Shown: positions 1 to 6,430 of the stretch, in pieces
Layout of the letters: every line of letters starts with the position of its first letter
Numbering within the stretch: position 1 is the first letter of the stretch
NCBI GenBank assembly: GCA_019347775.1
Contig: JAHWKP010000093.1
Coordinates: 1-6,971 of the forward strand
Direction of reading: 5' to 3'
Source: Actinomycetota bacterium
Lineage (GTDB): Bacteria; Actinomycetota; Acidimicrobiia; Acidimicrobiales; JAHWKP01
Length of the DNA: 6,971 nt
Made by a program: the position numbers and the translations under genes
Notes under the pieces: model-generated
Told to the model about the DNA's origin: nothing
The model's database searches: none
Seen by the model: the letters and a program-made list of their open reading frames with translations, nothing else

Positions 1-316
1 CGTCGGCCGAATCGGAGGAGCATCTCACCTCGCCGACCCGATGCACCGCCAAATGGGACCATCGCTGCGGCAATCGAGTGAGTGCAGCCGCGGTGGACGC
101 CGGCGGCACCCGAAGGGACCACTCCCAGACCCCTGTCGGGTCGGCCGGCCAGTCGAGACCTGGGGTCGGCTTGCCGTCGAGCCGTTCCACCTGGGTCTCC
201 ACCTCGGATTCGGTTCCCTGGAGGAACACCCTCACTTGGCCGTCGACTTCCAGGACGGCGAGCGGCCTGACGATGGCGCCGGCCCGTTCCAGGTCGTCGA
301 CGACCACGGTGGCCGA
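1..316 (-). pseudogene. Partial coding segment in the adjacent frame; resembles the C-terminal region of a GlcE-type FAD-linked oxidase, no N-terminus
   Basis: From base 316 to the left edge the best coding frame is the one starting one base later than the upstream secreted-protein frame. It gives about 105 residues, beginning SATVVVDDLERAGAIVRPLA, with G/C-rich third positions and balanced composition. It is open from 544 but looks protein-like only from about 345-316 onward. A segment around VRVFLQGTESEVETQVERL, followed by a WEWSLRVPP stretch and then HLAVHRVGEVRC, recalls from memory the C-terminal half of glycolate-oxidase subunit GlcE. There, a strand with an LxG turn and a helix precede a W-x-[LV]-x-[VL]-P segment. 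No start codon with a ribosome site is visible; GTG at 307 is possible but unsupported. The FAD-binding N-terminal domain is absent upstream. It may instead be the true C-terminus of the secreted protein after an indel. The frame call is firm; the family call is weak. Confidence 0.4.
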
Positions 317-1115
317 CCCCGGCGGCGTCGAGCTGTGCAGAGAGCTCGGCGACAGCCTCGTCGAAGGATGTCCGCGGTTCGGATCCCGGCTGTGGGTCAC
401 CGCCCTGGATGACGACGCCGTCGCCGCTGAGTCGGCCCTCCGGACTCCCGGCCTGACGGATGCCGCCGAACTCGATCTCCCACGAGACCGTCGTCCCTTC
501 CGCTGTGCCGTCGGTGGCGTAGGCGACGACGGAACGGATCTGGTTCACGTGGGCATCGCCGAGGCGAAGATCGTAGGTCCACACCTGATCGACGCCTCGC
601 ACCGCCTCCCCGTCGAACGTCGCCGTCGACTGGGCGTACGCGCTTCCGAACTGGCCGAGACCGGGGATCTCACCGCCCGGGAACGACGAGTACGCTTCGA
701 CCAGCCGCTCCTTGGCGTTCGCATCGAGGACGAGGCCGGGAGGGGGCTCCTGAGGCTCGGCGTCCTGCGCACCCGACACGGCGGGGTAGTGAGCCTCGGA
801 CAGTGTCGGGTTCTCGTAGTCGACGTCGGCCGTGCCGAGAACGATTGCAGCGGCGAATCCTTCGTAGAACGTGGCCGCCAAGGCTCGTGACTTGGGGAGC
901 GAACTCAGCTCGGATTCAACGTATGGGGATCCGGCGTAGTTCTCGAACGGGATCTCCAGCACGGCGCCGTAAACGCCGGCCCGGCCCTTGGAGTCGTAGC
1001 CGGTCACGCATTCGCCGACTGTTGCTCGGACCGCGGGGACCGCGACGAGACCACCCAATCCGAATACGGTCAGGGTCAGCGCCGCGCTCACGCGTCGGCG
1101 ACGTTGGTGGATCAT
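1..1115 (-). CDS. Secreted protein of unknown function, operon-distal; reading frame disrupted near 317-320 and 3' end outside window
   Basis: I do not recognise this family. The ATG at 1115 forms an ATGA overlap with the livF stop and has a strong GGAGGT site at 1121-1126, 5 nt upstream. Residues 1-31 are a Sec-type signal peptide: an Arg run at 5-8, a hydrophobic core at 9-26, and likely cleavage after VRA (residue 31). There is no lipobox, so the product should be released or wall-associated rather than a lipoprotein. After it come a mixed region (32-115), a Pro/Glu-rich patch (117-126) and a Gly/Thr-rich, beta-looking region (about 150-235). Residues 251-266 look helical. Up to residue 266 (base 318) codons have the expected G/C third positions. 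Beyond that this frame becomes Arg/Gly/Pro-rich, like a shadow frame, although it has no stop before the window edge. A one-base shift at the C4 run 317-320 restores a normal-looking protein. The coupling to the transporter genes suggests a related envelope role, which is inference. Confidence 0.6.
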   Translation of the reverse strand, partial: MIHQRRRRVSAALTLTVFGLGGLVAVPAVRATVGECVTGYDSKGRAGVYGAVLEIPFENYAGSPYVESELSSLPKSRALAATFYEGFAAAIVLGTADVDYENPTLSEAHYPAVSGAQDAEPQEPPPGLVLDANAKERLVEAYSSFPGGEIPGLGQFGSAYAQSTATFDGEAVRGVDQVWTYDLRLGDAHVNQIRSVVAYATDGTAEGTTVSWEIEFGGIRQAGSPEGRLSGDGVVIQGGDPQPGSEPRTSFDEAVAELSAQLDAAGVGHRGRRRPGTGRRHRQAARRPGSRRPSEGVPPGNRIRGGDPGGTARRQADPRSRLAGRPDRGLGVVPSGAAGVHRGCTHSIAAAMVPFGGASGRRGEMLLRFGR

Positions 1116-1876
1116 CGTGAACCTCCAGGACTCGCGGCAGGGATCCGACGTTCGGACTTCCCGGCCGCACCCATGTAGCCGTGCTCGTTCAGCCACGCCG
1201 CGGCATCGTCGACCCTCCCGGCGAAAGCGGCGCGCCCACGTTCCATCACCATGACGTCCTGGGCCACCTTCAGCAGCACGCCGATGTACTGCTCGACGAG
1301 CACGATGGTGTGGCCGGCCTCGGCCAACTCGAGGATCGTGTCGACGAGCATGGCGACGATCCGAGGGGCCAGTCCGAGGGAGAGTTCGTCGAACAAGATC
1401 ACCCTCGCCCCGGACACCAGCACGCGGCCGAGGGACAACATCCGTTGCTCACCACCCGAGAGCCGGAAAGGCGGGACGTCCATCCGTTCTTCGAGCCGTG
1501 GGAAGGTGGCGAGGACGCGGTCGATGCGCTCGTCGACCTCGTCCTTGGGGAGGCCCCATCCGGCGACGGCAAGGTTCTCCCGCACGCTGAGCGACGGGAA
1601 CACCCGTCGGCGTTCGGAGACGAACGACATACCGGCCGCTCCACGGCGGTGAGCGGGCCAGCGGGAGACGTCCGTCCCGTCGAGTTCGACCGTTCCGGTG
1701 GCACGCACCATGCCGCCGATGCCAGACAGGAGCGACGTCTTGCCTGCGCCGTTGGGGCCGACGACCCCGTAGACCTCGCCCGTGTTGACCGACAGGTCAA
1801 CGCCTCGCACGGCGGGAACCACCCCGTAGGAGACCTTCAGATCCCGGACCTGTAGCAGCGGCCTCTCGGTGCTCAT
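1112..1876 (-). CDS. livF: LivF-like ABC transporter ATP-binding protein (HAAT/LIV family)
   Basis: This is one of the two cytoplasmic ATPases that power import of amino-acid-like solutes. The protein has 254 residues, slightly longer than typical LivF (about 235-240), the excess being a short basic C-terminal tail. Visible motifs are Walker A GPNGAGKT (40-47), signature LSGGEQ (139-144), Walker B VILFDE (159-164, with D163 and E164), D-loop SLGL (166-169), and VEQY (194-197) where most ABC proteins have the H-loop His. The Q-loop region reads SERRRVF (87-93), matching the LivF-type PEGRRVF pattern rather than a Gln-containing loop. Both substitutions are usual for LivF. The ATG at 1876 overlaps the livM-livG stop as ATGA, with GGGGGAG at 1885-1891, 8 nt upstream. 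Its own TGA overlaps the start of the secreted-protein gene. The LivF assignment is secure as a family; the substrate is not known. Confidence 0.93.
   Translation of the reverse strand: MSTERPLLQVRDLKVSYGVVPAVRGVDLSVNTGEVYGVVGPNGAGKTSLLSGIGGMVRATGTVELDGTDVSRWPAHRRGAAGMSFVSERRRVFPSLSVRENLAVAGWGLPKDEVDERIDRVLATFPRLEERMDVPPFRLSGGEQRMLSLGRVLVSGARVILFDELSLGLAPRIVAMLVDTILELAEAGHTIVLVEQYIGVLLKVAQDVMVMERGRAAFAGRVDDAAAWLNEHGYMGAAGKSERRIPAASPGGSR
1121..1126 (-). promoter_or_regulatory. Ribosome binding site for the secreted protein, inside the livF 3' end
   Basis: GGAGGT on the minus strand lies 5 nt before the ATG at 1115 and is embedded in the last codons of livF (Gly-Gly-Ser-Arg-stop). It fixes the start of the secreted protein and, with the ATGA overlap, supports translational coupling to livF. 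Confidence 0.75.
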
Positions 1877-3858
1877 GCCGGAATCTCCCCCAGGTAGATC
1901 CGCCGTACCACGTCGTCGTCGAACACGTCCTCGAAGCCGCCGCTACCGATGACGCGACCGTTCTCCATCACGATGACCTCCTCGGCGATGCCGGCGATGA
2001 ACTGCTGGTCGTGTTCGATCACGAGTAGCCCCCAGCCCTCCTCCGCCTGGAGGGCGAGGAGGGTGCCGAGGATCTCGGTGACCTCGTGATCCTCGAGGCC
2101 GGACACGGGCTCGTCGATGAGCAGCACCTGCGGTTCGGCGAGCAGGGCTCTCACCAGCTCGGCCTTGCGTCTGACCCCGAACGGAGTCGCCGCGATCGGT
2201 GTCGACCGGACGTCCCCCAGGCCGAACCGCTCGAGAAGAGAACCGGCACGGGCGGTCACCTCGCCACGACGGCCGCCGTGGCCGGCCAGAACGTTCTCCT
2301 CGATGCTGAGCACATCGGCCACGCGGGGAAGCTGGAAGGTCCGGCCGATGCCGAGCCGCGCCCGCTGGAAGCTGGGCAGGGGAGCGAGGTCTGTGTCGCC
2401 GAGACGTATGGTGCCCTCTGCGGTCGGCGCGAATCCGCTGATGGCGTTCACCAGAGTCGACTTGCCGGCTCCGTTGGCTCCGATCACACACACCCGTTGA
2501 CCGGGCTTCACGCTGAGGCTGACGCCGTCGACCGCGGTGATGCCGCCGAAGCGCACGACCAGGTCGGTGACCTCCAGGGTGGGCCGCGCCGTCGCCGGGA
2601 GGGCGCGGTCGACGTCGCTCGAAGGGCGGTTCCCAGAAGCCGCGCAGGAAAGAGCATCGGAACGCCCGTTGAGGGAGTGATCGACGAGTGCTCGCGGCGC
2701 CGGCGCGGCGGTGTCGACAGTATCGGCGATGCCGGGGTCGAGGAGGGATCGAAGGCGGCCGAGAAGCCGGTCGCGCGACTGGGAGGCGACGATCGCGGTG
2801 AGCAGGATCGTGCCCGACAAGACGTTCGGATCGATGCTGTGGCTCTCCAACACGATTGGGATGATCACGAACACGGCCGCCACCAACCACACGGTGGCGA
2901 TGTTCTTCAGCCCACTGGCGATCGGGAGCGACACGTAGATCACCGACCAGATCACCCCGAAGGCGATGGGAGGCGGCGGTGTCCCGTTGACGAAGGAGCT
3001 GAGGCAGCCGGCCACACCCACGAGCAGACCGGCGATGGCGAATACGAGCAGCTTCTGGGTCCAGCCGCGGAGGCCGACGGCAGCTGCTCCCTCGGGCTGC
3101 CACCCGACGAGCACGGCACGGAACATCGTTCGTTGCCGCTTCATGTACCAGAGCAGCCCCGTGAACGCCATGGCGATCATCCCGGCGATCAGGTAGATGA
3201 GGCGTTGGGTGCTGAGCCAACCCGTCGCGTAGGGCTGGGCGACGGACCTCCCTGCGTTTCCTCCGGTGAGCGAGCCGATCGAGAACACGACTTTCTCGAT
3301 GCCGACCTGTACCACCAGCGACGCGACCGCGAAGTACAGACCGGTGACCACGAGCGAGAAGACCCCACCGAGGGTGGATGCGGTCACGGCGGCGATGAGG
3401 GCGACGACCACACCGAAGGTGTTGGGCACGATGCCGCCGTCGCTTCCGTAGAACGCGAAGACGTAGGCGGAGAGCCCAGCGATGGCTGCGGCGTTCAGCG
3501 GAAGCTCGCGGAGCACAGCGAGCGGGAGGTACAGGCCGAGCCCGATGAGTCCGGCCACGATCGCCGTCGAGCCGGCATACAGGAGGTGCTCGGGCAACAA
3601 CCCGAAGCCGACGACGCCGAGACCGACGACCAGGGCCGGCACCACGACCGGCCCAAGGGCGGTGCCACCGCCGGCCAGCAGCCCGACCGCAGAATCGGGG
3701 CGAGCGAACCCTCGCACTCGGGCCCGTTCGTCGGCTCGGCGCAGGGCATCGGACCGGGGATGGCTGGGGCGACCGGCACTGCGCCGGCTGGCAGCCCGGG
3801 CCTCCGCCCGTCGGAGAGCTTCCCGGCGTTCTCGATGATCCGTACTCGTCTCAGACAC
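1873..3858 (-). CDS. livM-livG: Fused LivM-like permease and LivG-like ATPase in one polypeptide
   Basis: A single frame joins an inner-membrane permease to its ATPase. I choose GTG 3858 (661 residues) because GAGGTGG at 3864-3870 sits 5 nt upstream. GTG 3867 and GTG 3927 are alternatives, the latter overlapping livH by 59 nt without a visible ribosome site. Residues 1-53 are a cytoplasmic, Arg/Ala/Glu-rich, probably helical extension. About 68-360 holds roughly eight to ten hydrophobic segments, with LivM marks: SLTGGNAG (196-203) and an EAA-like loop around FRAVLVGWQPEGAAAVGL (246-263). A hydrophilic linker follows (361-425). The ATPase (about 426-661) shows Walker A GANGAGKS (460-467), Q-loop Gln509, signature variant TPFGVRRK (558-565), Walker B VLLIDEP (578-584), H-loop His616 and a LivG-type IYLGE tail. 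It should pair with LivH in the membrane and LivF in the cytoplasm. No stop or frameshift separates the halves. Confidence 0.92.
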   Translation of the reverse strand: MSETSTDHRERREALRRAEARAASRRSAGRPSHPRSDALRRADERARVRGFARPDSAVGLLAGGGTALGPVVVPALVVGLGVVGFGLLPEHLLYAGSTAIVAGLIGLGLYLPLAVLRELPLNAAAIAGLSAYVFAFYGSDGGIVPNTFGVVVALIAAVTASTLGGVFSLVVTGLYFAVASLVVQVGIEKVVFSIGSLTGGNAGRSVAQPYATGWLSTQRLIYLIAGMIAMAFTGLLWYMKRQRTMFRAVLVGWQPEGAAAVGLRGWTQKLLVFAIAGLLVGVAGCLSSFVNGTPPPPIAFGVIWSVIYVSLPIASGLKNIATVWLVAAVFVIIPIVLESHSIDPNVLSGTILLTAIVASQSRDRLLGRLRSLLDPGIADTVDTAAPAPRALVDHSLNGRSDALSCAASGNRPSSDVDRALPATARPTLEVTDLVVRFGGITAVDGVSLSVKPGQRVCVIGANGAGKSTLVNAISGFAPTAEGTIRLGDTDLAPLPSFQRARLGIGRTFQLPRVADVLSIEENVLAGHGGRRGEVTARAGSLLERFGLGDVRSTPIAATPFGVRRKAELVRALLAEPQVLLIDEPVSGLEDHEVTEILGTLLALQAEEGWGLLVIEHDQQFIAGIAEEVIVMENGRVIGSGGFEDVFDDDVVRRIYLGEIPA

Positions 3859-3863
3859 GTCTG

Positions 3864-3870
3864 CCACCTC
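3864..3870 (-). promoter_or_regulatory. Ribosome binding site that selects the livM-livG start (GTG 3858)
   Basis: GAGGTGG on the minus strand overlaps the livH stop codon (TGA at 3871-3869) and lies 5 nt before GTG 3858. Neither of the two upstream in-frame GTG codons (3867, 3927) has a comparable site, so this element argues for the shorter product and for coupling to livH termination. Confidence 0.55.
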
Positions 3871-4750
3871 AGGTCTGGATGTGGGCGAGGTCACGGTTCT
3901 TGATGCCTGCCCACAGGACTCCGACACCCATCAGCAGCACGGTGGCGAGGTTCTCCAGCCCGGGCCCGAGTTGCCCTCCGAACACGCCACCGAGCACCGA
4001 CTGGATCACGCCGAGGACCAATCCTCCGACCAACGCCAATGGGAAGGATTCCAGCCCTCCGAGTACGGCGGCAACCAGCGCGGAGATGGTGACGAACAGC
4101 AGCAGTACCGGTGAGAGAAGTGTGCGAGGGCTGACCAGAATGCCGGCCAGTCCAGCCATGCCGCCCGCCATCGCCCACACCCCGATGACGAACATGTCGA
4201 CCGGGACGCCGACGGTGGCGGCGCCGTCTTGATTGTCGTAGATCGCACGCACGAACAGCCCGGCGCGGGTGCGGCTGAGGGTCCACACGGCTGCGATGGT
4301 GACCGCGACGGTGGCGATCAGCGTGCCGATCTGATGGACGGCGACGTAGGTGAGGGCGAAGTCGAAGCCGGATCCACCGAACGGCGAGATGGGACTGACG
4401 GTGGTCGGGGGCAGCGCCCGGGCCACCCACCCGAACAGCAACAGCGTCACGCCCAGCGTGAAGATCATGACGATCCCGCGGGGCCATTCGACCATCTTGA
4501 GGTTGGCGTATCCGAGTGCTGCGCCGATCAGGGTGCTGACGGCGATACCAGCACAGACGGCCAGCACGGTCGGACCTCCCCACACCGACGTCATCCACCA
4601 GTAGATCGTCGCTCCCACCGCCGCGATACCGGCTTGGCCGAGGTTGATGACCCGGCTGATGCGGTACGAAGCGACGAGCCCGAGAGCCATGACGTCGTAG
4701 ATCGCGCCCTGGAAGATGCCGATCACTACGGCCGAGACGAAGACCTCCAT
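3869..4750 (-). CDS. livH: LivH-like ABC transporter permease (HAAT/LIV family)
   Basis: An integral inner-membrane permease subunit of 293 residues, close to the roughly 290-310 usual for LivH. It has about eight hydrophobic segments, starting with residues 5-25. LivH-type marks are the NLGQAGIAAVGA segment early in the protein (near residue 36), where classical LivH has N-[FL]-x-[HQ]-G, then a cytoplasmic EAA-like loop TRAGLFVRAIYDNQDGAATV and a following AMAGGMAGLAG helix. LGGLESFPLALVGGLVLG corresponds to the conserved LGGxGSxxGAxxGGxxLG helix. The ATG at 4750 begins 12 nt after the lipoprotein stop. Only a weak AGGG (within GAGTAGGG, overlapping that stop) is visible as a ribosome site, so translation probably depends on read-on from the upstream gene. 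It should form the channel with the LivM half of the next gene. Confidence 0.93.
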   Translation of the reverse strand: MEVFVSAVVIGIFQGAIYDVMALGLVASYRISRVINLGQAGIAAVGATIYWWMTSVWGGPTVLAVCAGIAVSTLIGAALGYANLKMVEWPRGIVMIFTLGVTLLLFGWVARALPPTTVSPISPFGGSGFDFALTYVAVHQIGTLIATVAVTIAAVWTLSRTRAGLFVRAIYDNQDGAATVGVPVDMFVIGVWAMAGGMAGLAGILVSPRTLLSPVLLLFVTISALVAAVLGGLESFPLALVGGLVLGVIQSVLGGVFGGQLGPGLENLATVLLMGVGVLWAGIKNRDLAHIQT

Positions 4751-4762
4751 CGGATCGTCGCC

Positions 4763-6280
4763 CTACTCGTAGAGCACGGGGTCGGGATGGACGCGCTCCA
4801 TGTCGTACCCGCCGTCAGGGTGCCCGACCCATTTGTAGATGTACTCCCGGTTGAACGAGTACGAGTTCGGGTCGTTGTGGTCATCGGGGCTGAACGTCAA
4901 CGTGACGCCCAAACCGGTGTCCCAGGGCTTCGACTCGAGCATGTCCTTGAACCCGGCCCGCGTCAGGTTGGGTCCGAGCTGCTCGGCGGCCTGGGCGAAG
5001 ATCCGCACACCGACCCATGCCGACTGGGAGGTGTGGTGGCCGAGGGCGTACCGGAACTTGAACCCGAGGTACTCGTTGCCGTTGTACTTGGTCACCTGCT
5101 CGCGGTAGAGGCGGTTCTCCGGGGTGTCCTCGCTCTGCAGTTCCCAGGATGTGATCGTGGTGACCTTGTCCTTGATGTAGTCGCCGAAGATCGATCCGTA
5201 GCCCGGGTCACCGGTGAGATGGTTTGCGGTGTATCCCATCTTCGGTGCCCAGTTCTGGGCGCTGGCGTCGTTGAAGAACTTTGCGACCGGGGTCGCCCAC
5301 GAGAAGAACATCACGTGATCGGGGTTCGCTGAGCGCATGGACAGCACATGCGATGACTCGTCGGTCGAGTCCCACTCCTGGGCGATGGTGCGCACGACTT
5401 CGATGCCGTGGCTTTCGAGCATCTTCGTCGCCACTTTCGTGGCCCGGATGTCCTCGGACACGTTGAGGTACATGATCCCGACCTTCTGAGGCTTGACGTT
5501 CTCCGCGACCCACTTGGCCATGTTCTCGGCCTCCCGGATGCCGTTGGCGTGCAGCGGGAACATCCACGGGTTCTTGTACTCGCTCTCGAACCACCCCCAA
5601 CTCAGCCACGGGATCTGGTCCTTGGCGAGCTGGTCGTGGATGACGTCGGTCACGAAGGTCTCCGACGGCACGAACGCGAACACTTCGTTCTTCAACTGCT
5701 CGTAGCAGGCCCTCGCTCGGCTCACGTCGCCGCCGTCATCGCAGGTGACGAGTTCCAGTCGTCTCCCGGCGATGCCACCGGAGTCGTTGACGTACGACAC
5801 GGCAGCGTGCGCGACCCGCTCGCTCGATCCGGCGATCACGGGCCCGAGGCTGCTCGTCGCCGACGCCAAGTTGATGATGCCGACCTTGATGGTGTCCTCC
5901 GTGACTCCGACGTCGGACGCGAAGTTCCGCTGAGACTCCTGCTGCGGGTTGTCGCCGGTGGTCCCCGAGTTCTCGCCGGCCGAGTCACCGCTGGCGACGA
6001 CCTCGCTACCCGAGCTGTCGGAGTCACCACCAGCCGGACCGCTGTCCGCCCCGGAGACCACTGAGTTCAATGCCTGCTCCGTGTTCCCGCCGTCCGTGCC
6101 CGGCTCGGCAGGTTCGCCCGCGACATACGCGCCATCTGTCGTGTTGAGGCCTTGACGAAGAACGTCCGATCCACCGCAGGCCGACACCACGACCGCGAGA
6201 ACGAGCAAGACGACAGCCCAGGTGGAGCGGCGGGCGCGGCGGTGCGCGGCGACGCGTCCTGTGAGGTCAGTCTGGGTCAT
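4763..6280 (-). CDS. livK: LivK-like solute-binding lipoprotein (Peripla_BP_6 type)
   Basis: The substrate-capturing component of the importer, anchored to the outer face of the cytoplasmic membrane. It has 505 residues, longer than the usual 370-420 because of its linker. Residues 1-18 are Arg-rich, 20-33 hydrophobic, and V-S-A-C-G-G gives a lipobox with Cys35 as the acylated residue. Residues 36-118 are a low-complexity Gly/Ser/Asp/Glu/Thr linker with one Arg and no Lys. The binding fold starts at about 128 (TIKVGIINLAS), with the family-typical SYVNDSGGIAGRRLELVTCDDGG stretch (162-184, split here only by its length) followed by Cys192. Cys180 and Cys192 could form the disulfide common in this fold. 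The ATG at 6280 has AAGGAG at 6287-6292, 6 nt upstream. It is first in the operon and so nearest the promoter. Peripla_BP_6 proteins bind branched-chain amino acids but also amides, urea, aromatic acids and others, so the ligand is open. Confidence 0.92.
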   Translation of the reverse strand: MTQTDLTGRVAAHRRARRSTWAVVLLVLAVVVSACGGSDVLRQGLNTTDGAYVAGEPAEPGTDGGNTEQALNSVVSGADSGPAGGDSDSSGSEVVASGDSAGENSGTTGDNPQQESQRNFASDVGVTEDTIKVGIINLASATSSLGPVIAGSSERVAHAAVSYVNDSGGIAGRRLELVTCDDGGDVSRARACYEQLKNEVFAFVPSETFVTDVIHDQLAKDQIPWLSWGWFESEYKNPWMFPLHANGIREAENMAKWVAENVKPQKVGIMYLNVSEDIRATKVATKMLESHGIEVVRTIAQEWDSTDESSHVLSMRSANPDHVMFFSWATPVAKFFNDASAQNWAPKMGYTANHLTGDPGYGSIFGDYIKDKVTTITSWELQSEDTPENRLYREQVTKYNGNEYLGFKFRYALGHHTSQSAWVGVRIFAQAAEQLGPNLTRAGFKDMLESKPWDTGLGVTLTFSPDDHNDPNSYSFNREYIYKWVGHPDGGYDMERVHPDPVLYE

Positions 6281-6300
6281 TGGTGGCTCCTTGCTCGAAG

Positions 6301-6314
6301 GTGATACCCGTCAC
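6301..6314. promoter_or_regulatory. Short inverted repeat GTGA-N6-TCAC upstream of livK
   Basis: GTGATACCCGTCAC has 4-bp arms around a 6-bp centre and lies at the probable transcription start or leader of livK, 20 bp before its ATG. It could be a regulator half-site pair, but arms this short arise by chance often enough that I rate it low. Confidence 0.2.
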
Positions 6315-6341
6315 ACTCCCCCCTGCCTAACCGACTGTCAA
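6313..6341 (-). promoter_or_regulatory. Candidate promoter of the transporter operon
   Basis: On the minus strand a perfect TTGACA (6341-6336) is followed after 17 nt by GAGTGT (6318-6313), a poor -10. Initiation near 6306 would give a leader of about 25 nt containing the AAGGAG site of livK. The -35 lies within one copy of the direct repeat, so a bound regulator would compete with polymerase. This is inference from motif position only. Confidence 0.35.
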
Positions 6342-6342
6342 G
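6331..6342. repeat. Direct repeat copy 1 (CCGACTGTCAAG) in the divergent intergenic region
   Basis: CCGACTGTCAAG matches CCGACCGTCAAG at 6375-6386 at 11 of 12 positions, in the same orientation, 44 bp start to start (about four helical turns). Read on the minus strand it contains TTGACA. It may be an operator of the divergent TetR regulator or a duplicated promoter element. Confidence 0.5.
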
Positions 6343-6361
6343 AGTTTTCGGTGCAGATGAC

Positions 6362-6367
6362 TAGAAT
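6362..6367 (+). promoter_or_regulatory. Candidate -10 element for the TetR gene
   Basis: TAGAAT on the plus strand fits the -10 consensus at five of six positions. It lies in the only AT-rich patch of the intergenic region and between the two direct-repeat copies. No good -35 is seen at the right spacing. Transcription from about 6374 would give a leader of roughly 55 nt. TAGACT at 6396-6401 is a second, equally uncertain candidate. Confidence 0.3.
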
Positions 6368-6374
6368 TTTGTGT

Positions 6375-6386
6375 CCGACCGTCAAG
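6375..6386. repeat. Direct repeat copy 2 (CCGACCGTCAAG) in the divergent intergenic region
   Basis: This second copy differs by one base from 6331-6342. On the minus strand it reads CTTGACGGTCGG, so it also carries a -35-like TTGACG, but I see no suitable -10 after it. Its position downstream of the TAGAAT candidate would suit repression of the TetR gene. Confidence 0.5.
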
Positions 6387-6430
6387 TGCAGGGGGTAGAC
6401 TCCACCCACCGACTCATGAAGGAGAGCCCG

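Noticed and set aside
78..890. Long open frame on the + strand (270 codons)
   Set aside because: It is antisense to the secreted-protein gene. No ribosome site, unconvincing composition and no recognisable motifs; the minus-strand product has a signal peptide, a strong ribosome site and coupling to livF.
1181..1855. Open + strand frame of 224 codons
   Set aside because: Lies antisense to livF, whose ABC motifs are unambiguous; the frame is rich in His, Asp and Gly as expected of the complement of a GC-rich gene.
1943..3220. Minus-strand open frame of 425 codons inside livM-livG
   Set aside because: Out-of-frame shadow, strongly Arg/Pro/His-rich, with no ribosome site.
2086..3903. Very long + strand open frame of 605 codons
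   Set aside because: Mirror of the livM-livG gene. The product is a low-complexity Asp/Glu/Gly/Arg/His sequence with no domain, and the opposite strand carries clear Walker and membrane motifs.
4229..5332. + strand open frame of 367 codons spanning livH and livK
   Set aside because: Antisense to two confidently identified genes, with an Asp/Val/Gly-rich product and no motifs.
6391..6410. Possible small hairpin (GGGT-N7-ACCC) in the TetR leader
   Set aside because: Arms of only 4 bp and no U-run or conserved RNA pattern; likely chance in GC-rich DNA.
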